Source: JAVEDQ01 sp963783105 (GTDB lineage Bacteria > Actinomycetota > Actinomycetes > Frankiales > Frankiaceae). From it: a stretch of 64,000 nt of DNA. The DNA lies in assembly GCA_963783105.1 (NCBI GenBank), contig CAWAMI010000001.1:620001-684000 (forward strand), read 5' to 3'. A model generated the notes under the pieces. That model saw only the letters and a program-made list of their open reading frames with translations, did no database searches and was not told the origin of the DNA. This document shows, in pieces, positions 18,970-28,097 of this stretch (positions within the stretch are counted from its first letter, which is position 1; each line of letters opens with the position of its first letter). Position numbers and translations under genes: made by a program.

Positions 18970-19560
18970 GTGCCCGACGAAATACAGGTCCACGTCGAGA
19001 CCCGGGCCCAGTGGCGGATCTGGCTGCGGGAGAACGCGGCCACCTCGCCGAGCATCTGGCTCGTCACCTGGCGGCGACCGACCGGCCGACCCGCGCCGAC
19101 CTACGACGACGTCGTCGAGGAGGCGCTGTGCTTCGGCTGGATCGACAGCAGCGGCCGCACCCTCGACGACGAGCGGTCAGCGCTGCGGATGGCGCCGCGC
19201 AGGCCGCGCAGCGGGTGGGCGCGCACCAACAAGCGGCGCATCGAGCGGTTGGAGCGCGACGGCCTGATGACCGACGAGGGACGGGCCGTCATCGAGCGCG
19301 CGAAGGCGGACGGATCGTGGACCCTGCTCGACGCGGTGGAGGACCTGATCGTCCCGGACGACCTGGCCGCTGCGTTCGACGAACGTCCCGGCAGCCGGGC
19401 GAACTTCGACGCGTTCCCGCCGTCGGCCCGGCGGGCCATCCTGGAGTGGATCGTCCAGGCGAAGCGGCCCGAGACCCGGGAGCGTCGGATCGCGGAGACC
19501 GCCCTGCGCGCCGAGAACAACGAGCGGGCGAACGAGTGGACGCCGAAGGACAGGCGATGA
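18970..19560 (+). CDS. YdeI/OmpD-associated (DUF1801-related) family protein
   Basis: This 196-aa protein has the YdeI-family pattern: an N-terminal segment (EIQVHVETRAQWRIWL), YDDVVEEALCFGWIDSSG, RPRSGWARTNKRRIERL and the C-terminal AKRPETRERRIAETALRA block. The family is widespread and soluble, without a defined biochemical activity; it is sometimes linked to antimicrobial-peptide resistance by name only. The GTG at 18970 is the only start giving the conserved N-terminus. It is followed after 25 bases by a drug-efflux transporter on the same strand. Confidence 0.85.
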   Translation: MPDEIQVHVETRAQWRIWLRENAATSPSIWLVTWRRPTGRPAPTYDDVVEEALCFGWIDSSGRTLDDERSALRMAPRRPRSGWARTNKRRIERLERDGLMTDEGRAVIERAKADGSWTLLDAVEDLIVPDDLAAAFDERPGSRANFDAFPPSARRAILEWIVQAKRPETRERRIAETALRAENNERANEWTPKDRR

Positions 19561-19585
19561 CCCGGCTCGCACTGCTGGGCGAGGA

Positions 19586-20833
19586 GTGACCGCCCCGCAG
19601 GTCGTCGCCGCGCGTCCCGAGCCGCCGAGGGGACGCGCGCTGGTGGTACTGGTGCTGCTGCTCGGCGGGCTGACCGCGCTCGGCCCGTTCACCGTCGACG
19701 CCTACCTGCCCGCCTTCCCCGCCATCGCCGACGACCTGGGCAGCAGCGCGGGCTCCGTCCAGCTCACGCTCACCGCCGCGCTCTCCGGTCTCGCGCTCGG
19801 CCAGCTGCTCGTCGGTCCGCTGAGCGACCGGTTCGGGCGTCGCCGGCCGTTGCTGCTCGGCGGCGCGACCTACACGGCCGCCTCCCTGGCGTGTGCGGTC
19901 GCGCCGAACGTCGGGACGCTGACCGTCCTGCGGGCCGTGCAGGGGCTGGCCGGCGCCGCAGGCGTCGTCATCGCCCGCGCGGTGGTGCGGGACCTCTACG
20001 AGGGCATCGCCGCGGTCCAGTTCTTCTCCCGCCTGATGCTCGTCTCCGGGGTGGCGCCGGTCCTCGCGCCGGTGCTCGGCAGCCTTGTGCTGCGGGTCGC
20101 CTCCTGGCGACAGGTGTTCCTCGGACTCGCCGGGCTCGGTGCGCTGCTGCTCGTCGCCGTCGCCCTGCTCTACCGCGAGACGCTGCCCGAGGACCGGCGG
20201 ACGGCCGGCGGGCTGGTCGTCACCGGCCGGATCCTGCGCCTGCTCGCCCACGACCGGGTCTTCGTCGGCTACGCGCTCTCCTCCGGGCTCGGGTTCGCCG
20301 CGATGTTCGCCTACATCGCCGGCTCGCCGTTCGTGGTCCAGGACGTCTACGGCGCGGGCAGCGGCACCTTCGCGATCATGTTCGCCACCAACGCGCTCGG
20401 GCTCATGGCGGCGGGCCAGATCAACGCCCGGCTCGTCCGTCGCGTGCCGCCCCGGCGGGTGTTACGGACGGCGTTGACCGCCCAGGCCGTCGCCGGGCTC
20501 GCGTTGCTGCTGGTGGTCCTCGCCGACCGGCCCGGCGGCGGCGGGCTCGACCTGGTCGCGTTGCTTCCGCCGCTGTTCGTGGTGGTCGCGAGCCTCGGCT
20601 TCGTCTTCCCGAACGCGACCGCCCTCGCACTCGCGCGGCACCCCCGCACGGCCGGCAGCGCGTCCGCGGTGCTCGGCACGCTGCAGTTCGTCATCGGCGC
20701 CGCCGCGGCGCCGCTGACCGGCGGCGCGAGCGCCGTCCCGCTGGGGGTGGTCGTCGCGGCGCTGTCGGCCTCCGCGCTCACGGTCCTCCTGGCGCTGACC
20801 GCCCGCGACGGTGTCCTGGGTGACGACGCCTAG
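19586..20833 (+). CDS. Bcr/CflA-family multidrug efflux MFS transporter
   Basis: This 415-aa, 12-helix major-facilitator protein has the Bcr/CflA opening TVDAYLPAFPAIADDL, the loop 2-3 motif GPLSDRFGRRRPLL, and motif C-like repeats (VSGVAPVLAPVLGSLVL) of drug/H+ antiporters. Relatives export bicyclomycin, chloramphenicol-type drugs or sulphonamides; the substrate here is unknown. The GTG start is preceded by GAGGA. Its TAG stop overlaps the convergent gene's stop by three bases within CTAG. Confidence 0.9.
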   Translation: MTAPQVVAARPEPPRGRALVVLVLLLGGLTALGPFTVDAYLPAFPAIADDLGSSAGSVQLTLTAALSGLALGQLLVGPLSDRFGRRRPLLLGGATYTAASLACAVAPNVGTLTVLRAVQGLAGAAGVVIARAVVRDLYEGIAAVQFFSRLMLVSGVAPVLAPVLGSLVLRVASWRQVFLGLAGLGALLLVAVALLYRETLPEDRRTAGGLVVTGRILRLLAHDRVFVGYALSSGLGFAAMFAYIAGSPFVVQDVYGAGSGTFAIMFATNALGLMAAGQINARLVRRVPPRRVLRTALTAQAVAGLALLLVVLADRPGGGGLDLVALLPPLFVVVASLGFVFPNATALALARHPRTAGSASAVLGTLQFVIGAAAAPLTGGASAVPLGVVVAALSASALTVLLALTARDGVLGDDA

Positions 20834-21498
20834 CCGACGGCCGTCCGGACCGCCTCCTCGACCGAGGTCGGCCCGCTGGTCAGCTGCAGGACCAGACCCG
20901 CCGTCCGCGGCTCGTCGAGCAGCGCCGTCAGCACCGCCGCGACGTCGGCCCGCGGCACGTCGCCGCGCGGCGCGTCCGGCGTCAGCGTGACCGAGCCGGT
21001 GGCCTCGTCGTCGGTCAACCGGCCGGGCCGCAGCACGGTCCAGTCCAGGTCGCGGCCTCGGACGTCGTCCTCGGCGGCCAGCTTCGCGCGCAGGTAGGCG
21101 ACGAAGACCTCGCCCACGCCCTCCGGCGTCGCGCCGTCCCGCACGCTCTCGACGCCCATCGACGACACGAGCAGGTACCGACGGACGCCCGCCGCCTCCG
21201 CCGCGTCCGCCAGCAGGACCGCGCCGCCGCGGTCCACCGTGTCCTTGCGCTCGATGCCGCTGTTCGGACCGGCCCCGGCGGCGAAGACCACCGCGTCCGC
21301 GCCCCGCAGGTGGCCGGCGAGCTCCTCGGCGGTGATGCGCTCGAGGTCGGCCTCGACCGGCGTGGCCCCGGTCGCCCGGATGTCGTCGGCGTGGTCCGGG
21401 TTGCGGGTGAGGGCGAGCACCTCGTCCCCGCGCTCGGCGAGCAGTCGGGTGGTGAGCAGGGCGATCTGGCCGTGTCCTCCGGCGATGGCAACGCGCAT
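20830..21498 (-). CDS. NAD(P)-binding atypical SDR (NmrA/YwnB-like)
   Basis: The 222-aa Rossmann protein starts with the dinucleotide loop AIAGGHGQIA and continues with an acidic strand-2 end (VEADLERI), VVFAAGAG, YLLVSSMGVES and DWTVLRPGRL. It lacks a clear YxxxK catalytic pair, placing it with atypical SDRs that act as NADP sensors or small reductases/epimerases. Length matches that family. It is transcribed divergently from the acyl-CoA synthetase, with 95 bases between the starts. Confidence 0.88.
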   Translation of the reverse strand: MRVAIAGGHGQIALLTTRLLAERGDEVLALTRNPDHADDIRATGATPVEADLERITAEELAGHLRGADAVVFAAGAGPNSGIERKDTVDRGGAVLLADAAEAAGVRRYLLVSSMGVESVRDGATPEGVGEVFVAYLRAKLAAEDDVRGRDLDWTVLRPGRLTDDEATGSVTLTPDAPRGDVPRADVAAVLTALLDEPRTAGLVLQLTSGPTSVEEAVRTAVG

Positions 21499-21593
21499 CG
21501 TGTCGTCCTACCCGCCCTGGCGCGCTCCATCGAACCGTCGCCTCCGTTGAAAGAGTAGGAATGCATCAGCTACGGCGAAGGAGGACCCCGGCG

Positions 21594-23204
21594 ATGCCCA
21601 TCTCCATGCCCACGGCCCCGACCGGCTCGACCCTGCAGCGCCTCGGCGAACGAGCCGCCGAACGGCACGGTGACCGCAGCTCGCTGCTGTTCGAGGGCAC
21701 CACCTGGACCGGTCGCCAGCTCGCCGAGCGGGCGCGACGCGTCTCGGCCGGCCTGCGGGAGGTGGGGTTGGTCGCCGGCGACCGGGTCGTCGTCTGCATG
21801 GCGAACTGCCCTGAGGTCGGCATCACCTACTCCGCGATCTGGCGGGCGGGTGCGGTCGCGACCCCGGTGGTGTTCCTGCTCAGCGAGGACGAGCTGCGGC
21901 ACGTGATCAGCGACAGCGGCGCCACCTACGTGGTCACGACGCCGGAGTTCCTGCCGAAGGTCGCCGCCGCGTCCCGCGGCGTCGCGAGTGTCCGAGCCCT
22001 GGTCGTCGTCGGCGGGCCGGCGGATGTGTCCGTGGGGGCGCAGCCGCAGACGTCGTCGAGCGGGGTGCCGATCCTGGCCTTCGCCGACCTCGAGGCCAGC
22101 GACGAGGGCGACCTGGTCGACGGCTCGCCCGGCGACCTGGCCGCCCTCATGTACACGGGCGGGACCACGGGCCGATCGAAGGGCGTGATGCTCAGCCACG
22201 ACGCGCTGTCCTCGGCGGCGTGGGCGGCCACCGCGAGCACGCACCAGCCGGAGCTGCGCCGGGTGCTCGTGCCCCTGCCCCTCTCGCACGCCTACGGGCT
22301 GATGGTCACGGTGATGGGGCTGCACAGCCCCGACCCGGCGTCGACCGTGCTGCTGCGGTGGTTCGTCCCGCGCGACTGGCTGACGCTGGCCGCCGAGCAC
22401 CGCATCCAGGCCGCGCCGGTCGTCCCGTCGATGCTCCAGCTGCTGCTGCAGCAGCCGCTCGAGGACCACGATCTGTCCGAGCTGCGCCGGGTCACCAGCG
22501 GCGGTGCCGCCCTGTCCCGCGAGGTGGCGGAGGCCTTCTCCGCGCGCCTGCCGCACGTGGAGGTGTCCGAGGGTTACGGCTGCACCGAGACGGCCGCCAT
22601 CATCGCCACCTCCCCGCCGGGCGAGACGCGGCCCGGCAGCGTGGGCCGGCCGGCGCCCGGTGTCGAGGTCCGCATCGAGCCCCGCACCGAGGACGGCACC
22701 GAAGGCATGGAGGGGGAGAGCGCCCCGACCGGCGTCGACGGCGAGATCTGCGTCCGCGGACCGATGCTCATGGACGGTTACTGGCACTCGGCGGCCGAGA
22801 CGGAGCAGGTGCTGCGCGGCGGCTGGCTGCACACCGGCGACGTCGGCCACCTCGACGACGACGGATACCTCTACGTCGTCGACCGCATCAAGGACCTGAT
22901 CATCCGGGGCGGCTTCAACATCTACCCCCGCGACGTCGAGGACGTGCTGCTCGGCCACCGGGACGTCGCCGCCGCGGCCGTCGTCGGCCGGCCGGACCCG
23001 ACCTACGGCGAGGAGGTCGTCGCGTTCGTGCAGCTCAAGGAGCGGGCGTGGGCGACGCCGCTGGAGCTGGTGCAGTACGCGAAGGAGCACCTCGCGGCGC
23101 ACAAGTACCCGCGCGAGGTGCACATCGTGGACGCGGTCCCGCTGACGAGCGTGGGGAAGACGGATCGGAAGTCGCTGCGGGGAAGGCTCGCTCCGTCGTC
23201 CTGA
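21594..23204 (+). CDS. Acyl-CoA synthetase / AMP-dependent ligase (FadD-like)
   Basis: This 536-aa ANL-superfamily enzyme has A3 motif MYTGGTTGRSKGVMLSH (P-loop-like), A5 EGYGCTE, A7 HTGDVGHLDDDGYLYVVDR, the hinge IKDLIIRGGFNIYP and the A10 lysine in TSVGKTDRKSLR. It activates a carboxylic acid as acyl-AMP and then acyl-CoA; the acid is not predictable. The ATG at 21594 is chosen over 21561 because GGAGG lies about eight bases upstream. The small conserved gene begins 26 bases after its stop and may be co-transcribed. Confidence 0.93.
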   Translation: MPISMPTAPTGSTLQRLGERAAERHGDRSSLLFEGTTWTGRQLAERARRVSAGLREVGLVAGDRVVVCMANCPEVGITYSAIWRAGAVATPVVFLLSEDELRHVISDSGATYVVTTPEFLPKVAAASRGVASVRALVVVGGPADVSVGAQPQTSSSGVPILAFADLEASDEGDLVDGSPGDLAALMYTGGTTGRSKGVMLSHDALSSAAWAATASTHQPELRRVLVPLPLSHAYGLMVTVMGLHSPDPASTVLLRWFVPRDWLTLAAEHRIQAAPVVPSMLQLLLQQPLEDHDLSELRRVTSGGAALSREVAEAFSARLPHVEVSEGYGCTETAAIIATSPPGETRPGSVGRPAPGVEVRIEPRTEDGTEGMEGESAPTGVDGEICVRGPMLMDGYWHSAAETEQVLRGGWLHTGDVGHLDDDGYLYVVDRIKDLIIRGGFNIYPRDVEDVLLGHRDVAAAAVVGRPDPTYGEEVVAFVQLKERAWATPLELVQYAKEHLAAHKYPREVHIVDAVPLTSVGKTDRKSLRGRLAPSS

Positions 23205-23230
23205 CGGCAGCTGGAGGGGGAACCGGACGA

Positions 23231-23530
23231 ATGATCTTCCGCGCGATCGGCGACGGACGGCCCTACCCGGACCACGGCCGCGTGCGCACGCGGGACTGGA
23301 CGGAGGTCGCACCGCGCGTCGTCCGCCTGGCCGAGTTGACGACGACCAAGCGCACGCTGCAGCTCGATCAGCTGCTCTCGGACGACTCGACGTTCCACGG
23401 CGACCTGTTCTGCCACGTCGTGGCCTGGCGGGGGGAGCTGTACCTCGAGGACGGGGTGCACCGCGCACTCCGGGCGGCGCTCAACGGGCGGGACGCGATC
23501 CACGCGAGGGTGCTCGAGATCCCCAGCTGA
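23231..23530 (+). CDS. Small conserved actinobacterial protein
   Basis: This 99-aa protein starts MIFRAIGDGRPYPDHG. Distinct blocks are RVVRLAELTTTKRTLQLDQLL, STFHGDLFCHVVAW and GELYLEDGVHRALRAAL; the last resembles the E-G-HR-AA helix of ParB-like folds. I recall closely similar small proteins across actinobacteria, some labelled as antitoxin-like, but no toxin gene is adjacent and I assign no function. The ATG at 23231 fits the conserved N-terminus. It follows the acyl-CoA synthetase closely. Confidence 0.75.
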   Translation: MIFRAIGDGRPYPDHGRVRTRDWTEVAPRVVRLAELTTTKRTLQLDQLLSDDSTFHGDLFCHVVAWRGELYLEDGVHRALRAALNGRDAIHARVLEIPS

Positions 23531-23545
23531 GGAGTCCGTCGGCCC

Positions 23546-24838
23546 GTGAGGCCGCGCACCTCGAGAAGGAAGGCGGCGCTTCGGGCGGATCATGGCGGAG
23601 TGGCAGGGGACCGACGCTGGCTGTACCTGTTCGTGGGGCTGGCTGCCACCCTCGTCGCCTGCAGCTACCAGTACGGGCTGGGCTTCCTGCTCCCCGCCTT
23701 CCGGGACGAGGGGCTGACCCTGCCGCAGGCGGGCCTGCTCGTCAGCGCGCCGGTTCTCGGCACGACGATCGGGCTGGTCTTCGCCGGCGCCGCCGCCGAC
23801 CGGCGCGGTGAGCGGCTGGTCCTCGGAGTCGGGCTCGGCGTCGCCGGGGCGATCGTCCTGGCCGCCTCCGTCGTCGACGGCTACCTGCCGCGGCTGGGTC
23901 TGCTCGTCGCGGCCGGCGTCTTCGCCGCCACCGCGCAGGCGACCAGCGGACGCCTCGTCCTGCGCTTCCCCCACCGGCAGCGGGGCCTCGCGATGGGTAT
24001 CCGGCAGACCGCGCAGCCGCTCGGTGTCGTGGCGGCGGCGCTGGTGCTGCCGGCGCTCGCGCACAGCGGTGGCGGAGCCGGCGATCCGCAACCGGCGTTC
24101 GTCGCGCTCGGCCTCGGCTGCCTGGGCGCCGCCGTTGTCGCGCTCGCGGTTCTCCGGGACGAGCCGGGGATGCAGGCCGCGGGCGGTCGGCGCAGCGCCT
24201 GGCCGCGCCCGCTCTACACGGTGGCCTACCTGTGGCGGGTGCACGTCGCGAGCGCGCTGCTCATCGTCCCGCAGTTCGCGGTCGCGGCGTTCTCGTTCGA
24301 CTACCTGGTCTCGGTGCGCGGCTGGCCGGGGGGCTCCGCGGGGGTGCTGCTGGGCGGCGCGCAGCTCCTCGGCGCGGCGGCCCGGCTCGCGGCCGGCGTC
24401 TGGTCCGACCGGCTGGGGTTGCGGCTGCGGCCGATGCGGATCCTCGCCGCCGGGGTCGCGGCGACACTCGCCGTCCTCGGGCTGTGCGCCGCGGTCGGCG
24501 CGCCCGTCGTCGTCGCGTTGCTCGTGCTGGCCTCCGTCGTCTCGGTCAGCACCAACGGTCTGTCGAACACCGCCGTCACCGAGCACGCCGGAGCCGCCGC
24601 CGCCGGGCGCGTGATGGGCGCCCAGAACAGCGCCCAGAACCTCGTGGGTGCCGCCACCCCGCCGGTGCTCGGGGCGCTGATCGCGGCCGGCGGGGCGGGG
24701 GCCGGGGGTTACGCGCTCGCGTTCGCGGTGTCCGCAGCGGCCGCGGCGGTCGCCGTTCCGAGCATCCCGGTGGGTAGCGAAAGGAGCGCGCGACGACGTA
24801 TTGATCCCGGTTTGACGGTGAGAGGTGCGGAGACCTAG
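23546..24838 (+). CDS. MFS transporter of unknown substrate
   Basis: This protein of about 430 aa has 12 predicted helices, the first at WLYLFVGLAATLVACSYQYG, a loop 2-3 motif GAAADRRGERLVLG, and a second-half repeat of that motif, WSDRLGLRLR. It has the look of CynX/NarK-like or general permease MFS proteins, with no drug-pump motif C that I can see. Start is uncertain: the GTG at 23546 gives a basic 24-residue n-region; the GTG at about 23597 (VAGDRRW) would be shorter. It begins 15 bases after the small conserved gene. Confidence 0.83.
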   Translation: MRPRTSRRKAALRADHGGVAGDRRWLYLFVGLAATLVACSYQYGLGFLLPAFRDEGLTLPQAGLLVSAPVLGTTIGLVFAGAAADRRGERLVLGVGLGVAGAIVLAASVVDGYLPRLGLLVAAGVFAATAQATSGRLVLRFPHRQRGLAMGIRQTAQPLGVVAAALVLPALAHSGGGAGDPQPAFVALGLGCLGAAVVALAVLRDEPGMQAAGGRRSAWPRPLYTVAYLWRVHVASALLIVPQFAVAAFSFDYLVSVRGWPGGSAGVLLGGAQLLGAAARLAAGVWSDRLGLRLRPMRILAAGVAATLAVLGLCAAVGAPVVVALLVLASVVSVSTNGLSNTAVTEHAGAAAAGRVMGAQNSAQNLVGAATPPVLGALIAAGGAGAGGYALAFAVSAAAAAVAVPSIPVGSERSARRRIDPGLTVRGAET

Positions 24839-24841
24839 TTT
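24812..24841 (+). promoter_or_regulatory. Candidate promoter of the aceB-glc operon
   Basis: TTGACG (24812-24817) and TAGTTT (24836-24841) are 18 bases apart and overlap the end of the MFS gene. The implied start near 24848 leaves a leader of about 60 bases before aceB. Based on hexamer match only. Confidence 0.4.
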
Positions 24842-24909
24842 TCGGTAGAACGTGACCGTCGCCACACCCCCGGCCGACGGCGCGCCCTCACGGACGAGGA
24901 GCTGCGGGC

Positions 24910-26535
24910 ATGTCCCTCCCCGACGGTGTCGCAAGGTCGGTTCCCGACGGTGTCGAAATTCGCGGCCCGATGAACGACGGCTACGACGAGATCCTCACGA
25001 CCGAGGCGCTCGAGTTCCTCGCGGATCTGCATCGCAGTTTCGACAAGCGCCGCCGCGACCTGCTCGACGCCCGCCGCCAGCGCTACGAGGAGCTCGCGGC
25101 CGGCGGCACTCTCGACTTCCTCGAACAGACGAAGGACATCCGCGAGGGCGACTGGCAGGTCGCACCGCCCGCCCCCGGGCTCGAGGACCGCCGGGTCGAG
25201 ATGACCGGGCCGACCGACCGCAAGATGACGATCAACGCGCTCAACTCCGGTGCCAAGGTCTGGCTGGCCGACTTCGAGGACGCCAACGGCCCGGCCTGGG
25301 AGAACATGGTCGAGGGTCAGCGCAACCTGCGGGACGCCCTGGACGGCACCCTCGACTTCACCTCGCCCGAGGGCAAGGAATACAAGCTGAACGACGAGAT
25401 CGCCGTCATGGTCGTGCGGCCGCGCGGCTGGCACCTGACCGAGAAGCACCTGCTCGTCGACGGCGAGCGGATCAGCGGCAGCCTCTTCGACTTCGCGCTC
25501 TACTTCGTGCACTGCGCCCAGCGCCAGCTCGACGCCGGACGCGGGCCCTACTACTACCTGCCGAAGATGGAGAGCCACCTCGAGGCCCGGCTCTGGAACG
25601 ACGTCTTCACCTTCGCCGAGGACCGCTTCGGCCACCCCCGCGGCACCATCCGCGGCACGGTGCTCATCGAGACCTATCCGGCGGCCTTCGAGATGGAGGA
25701 GATCGTCTACGAGCTGCGCGAGCACTCGGGCGGACTCAACGCCGGCCGCTGGGACTACATCTTCAGCGTCATCAAGAAGTTCCGTACCCGGGGCAGCGAG
25801 TTCCTGCTTCCGGACCGCGCCGACGTGACCATGACCGTCCCGTTCATGCGCGCCTACACGGAGCTGCTCGTGCGCACCTGCCACAAGCGCGGGGCCTCGG
25901 CCATCGGCGGCATGGCGGCGTTCATCCCGAGCCGCAAGGACCCCGAGGTCAACGAGACCGCGATGGGCAAGGTGCACGAGGACAAGAAGCGGGAGGCCGA
26001 GGCCGGTTACGACGGCTCCTGGGTCGCCCACCCCGACCTCGTCCCGATCTGCCGCGAGGAGTTCGACAAGGTCCTCGGCGACAAGCCGAACCAGCTGGAC
26101 GTGAAGCGCGAGGACGTCTCCGTCACCGCCGAGCAGCTGCTGGACGTGCGGTCGACGCCGGGGCAGGTCACCGAGAAGGGCCTGCGCAACAACATCAGCG
26201 TCGGCATCCAGTACCTCGCGGCCTGGCTGAAGGGGCAGGGCGCGGTCGCCATCTTCAACCTGATGGAGGACGCCGCCACCGCCGAGATCAGCCGCTCCCA
26301 GGTCTGGCAGTGGATCAAGCTCGGGGTCGAGCTCCAGGGCGAGGGCGAGCTGTCGGGGCAGACGGTCACCGAGGACCTGGTCACGCGGCTCGCGGACGAG
26401 GAGGTCGACAAGCTCGGCGGGGCGGGCGGGGATGTGTCGGCATACGACGACGCGAAGTCCCTGTTCCTGGAGATGGCGCTCGCCGACGACTTCCCGGAGT
26501 TCCTCACGCTGCCGGCGTACGAGCGACTGGCCTGA
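24910..26535 (+). CDS. aceB: Malate synthase A
   Basis: AceB condenses glyoxylate with acetyl-CoA to malate. The 541-aa protein is the normal length of form A and contains TGPTDRKMTINALNSGAK, KVWLADFEDANGP, YYYLPKMESHLEARLW, ETYPAAFEMEEI, the family signature EHSGGLNAGRWDYIFS and SVGIQYLAAWLKGQG. The ATG has GAGGAG eight bases upstream. It is the first gene of a run that continues four bases later with glcD, so here it serves glyoxylate from glycolate oxidation. No isocitrate lyase is seen, so this is probably not the classic aceAB glyoxylate-shunt locus. Confidence 0.96.
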   Translation: MSLPDGVARSVPDGVEIRGPMNDGYDEILTTEALEFLADLHRSFDKRRRDLLDARRQRYEELAAGGTLDFLEQTKDIREGDWQVAPPAPGLEDRRVEMTGPTDRKMTINALNSGAKVWLADFEDANGPAWENMVEGQRNLRDALDGTLDFTSPEGKEYKLNDEIAVMVVRPRGWHLTEKHLLVDGERISGSLFDFALYFVHCAQRQLDAGRGPYYYLPKMESHLEARLWNDVFTFAEDRFGHPRGTIRGTVLIETYPAAFEMEEIVYELREHSGGLNAGRWDYIFSVIKKFRTRGSEFLLPDRADVTMTVPFMRAYTELLVRTCHKRGASAIGGMAAFIPSRKDPEVNETAMGKVHEDKKREAEAGYDGSWVAHPDLVPICREEFDKVLGDKPNQLDVKREDVSVTAEQLLDVRSTPGQVTEKGLRNNISVGIQYLAAWLKGQGAVAIFNLMEDAATAEISRSQVWQWIKLGVELQGEGELSGQTVTEDLVTRLADEEVDKLGGAGGDVSAYDDAKSLFLEMALADDFPEFLTLPAYERLA

Positions 26536-26539
26536 GCCC

Positions 26540-28084
26540 GTGTCCTCCGAGTCCGGCACGCTCACCACGGGCGGGCCCCGCGAGACCGAGACGCAGGCGA
26601 GCGAGGTGCCCTCGCCGGAACGCGGCGCCGTCATCGCCGAGCTGGCCCGCACGTTGAGGGCCAAGCTCGGCGAGGACGCCGTCATCGACGACCACCAGCG
26701 GCTGCGCACCTACGAGTGCGACGGCCTCGCCCACTACAAGGTGACCCCCGCGCTGGCCGTGCTGACCGAGGACACCGCGGGGGTGCAGGCGGTCGTGCGG
26801 GCCTGCAACGAGGCCGGGGTCCCGTTCGTGGCCCGCGGCTCCGGGACCGGCCTGTCCGGCGGCGCCCTGCCCCGCGCCGACGGCGTCCTGATCGTCACCT
26901 CGCGCATGCGGAACATCGACGAGATCGACCGCGCGAACCAGCGGGCGGTCGTGGACCCCGGCGTCATCAACCTGCACGTCACGCAGGAGGCGACCCCGCA
27001 GGGCTACTACTACGCACCCGACCCCTCCAGCCAGCAGGTCTGCTCGATCGGCGGCAACCTCGCCGAGAACTCGGGCGGCGCGCACTGCCTGAAGTACGGC
27101 TTCACCGTCAACCACGTCACCGGCGCGCAGCTCGTCGCCCCCGACGGCGAGGTCGTCAACCTCGGCGGCAAGGCGGTCGAGCCGACCGGCTACGACCTGC
27201 TCGGCGCGGTCGTCGGCTCCGAGGGCACCCTCGGCATCGCGACGAAGGTGACCGTCCGTCTCGTCCGGTTGCCGGAGACGGTGCGCACGCTGCTCGCCGC
27301 CTTCCCGAGCCCCGACGAGGCCGGCGCGGCCACGAGCGCCATCATCGGCGCCGGCGTCGTGCCGGCGGCGATCGAGATGATGGACGCGCTCGCCATCGAG
27401 GCCGCCGAGGCGGCGGTGCAGTGCGGCTACCCGGAGGGCGCGGGCGCGGTGCTCGTGATCGAACTCGACGGCCCGTCGGCGGAGGTCGAGCAGCAGTTCG
27501 ACGAGGTCGAGCGGCTCTGCCGGGACAACGACGCGTTCGAGATCCGGATCGCCGCCGACGACGCGGAGCGGGCCCTGTTCTGGAAGGGACGGAAGTCGGC
27601 GTTCGCCGCCGTCGGGCGGATCAGCCCCGACTACATCGTCCAGGACGGCGTGATCCCCCGGACCGCCCTGCCCGAGGTGCTGCGCCGCATCGGCGAGCTG
27701 GCGGAGGGCAGCGGGGTCCGGGTCGCCAACGTCTTCCACGCCGGCGACGGCAACCTGCACCCGCTCGTCCTGTTCGACGACGACACCCCCGGCGAGGCCG
27801 AGCAGGCCGAGGAGGTCTCGGGCGCGATCCTCGACCTCTGCATCGAGCACGGCGGCTCCATCACGGGCGAGCACGGTGTCGGCTCCGACAAGGCCAAGTA
27901 CATGCCGCGGATGTTCACCGACGACGACCTCGACACCATGCAGATGGTCCGGTGCGCCTTCGACCCGCACGGGCTGTCGAACCCGGGCAAGGTCTTCCCG
28001 ACGCCCCGGCTCTGCGGGGAGGTCCCCGGCCGGCACAAGGGGGTCCATCCGCTGCAGGCGGCGGGGCTCGCGGAGCAGTTCTGA
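26540..28084 (+). CDS. glcD: Glycolate/2-hydroxyacid oxidase FAD subunit GlcD
   Basis: This 514-aa FAD-linked oxidase has the PCMH-type FAD-binding region VARGSGTGLSGGALP, DPSSQQVCSIGGNLAENSGG and GSEGTLGIATKVTV, and the C-terminal VFHAGDGNLHPLVLFD and GSITGEHGVGSDK that end the substrate domain. GlcD with GlcE and GlcF forms a membrane-associated complex oxidising glycolate to glyoxylate; some close relatives prefer D-lactate. The GTG at 26540 begins four bases after the aceB stop and adds an acidic about 30-residue N-terminal extension before the conserved start. Confidence 0.94.
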   Translation: MSSESGTLTTGGPRETETQASEVPSPERGAVIAELARTLRAKLGEDAVIDDHQRLRTYECDGLAHYKVTPALAVLTEDTAGVQAVVRACNEAGVPFVARGSGTGLSGGALPRADGVLIVTSRMRNIDEIDRANQRAVVDPGVINLHVTQEATPQGYYYAPDPSSQQVCSIGGNLAENSGGAHCLKYGFTVNHVTGAQLVAPDGEVVNLGGKAVEPTGYDLLGAVVGSEGTLGIATKVTVRLVRLPETVRTLLAAFPSPDEAGAATSAIIGAGVVPAAIEMMDALAIEAAEAAVQCGYPEGAGAVLVIELDGPSAEVEQQFDEVERLCRDNDAFEIRIAADDAERALFWKGRKSAFAAVGRISPDYIVQDGVIPRTALPEVLRRIGELAEGSGVRVANVFHAGDGNLHPLVLFDDDTPGEAEQAEEVSGAILDLCIEHGGSITGEHGVGSDKAKYMPRMFTDDDLDTMQMVRCAFDPHGLSNPGKVFPTPRLCGEVPGRHKGVHPLQAAGLAEQF

Positions 28085-28097
28085 TGGCTGTCCTCCG

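Noticed and set aside
21570..23468. 632-codon antisense frame opposite the acyl-CoA synthetase
   Set aside because: Arg/His/Asp-rich shadow with no domain.
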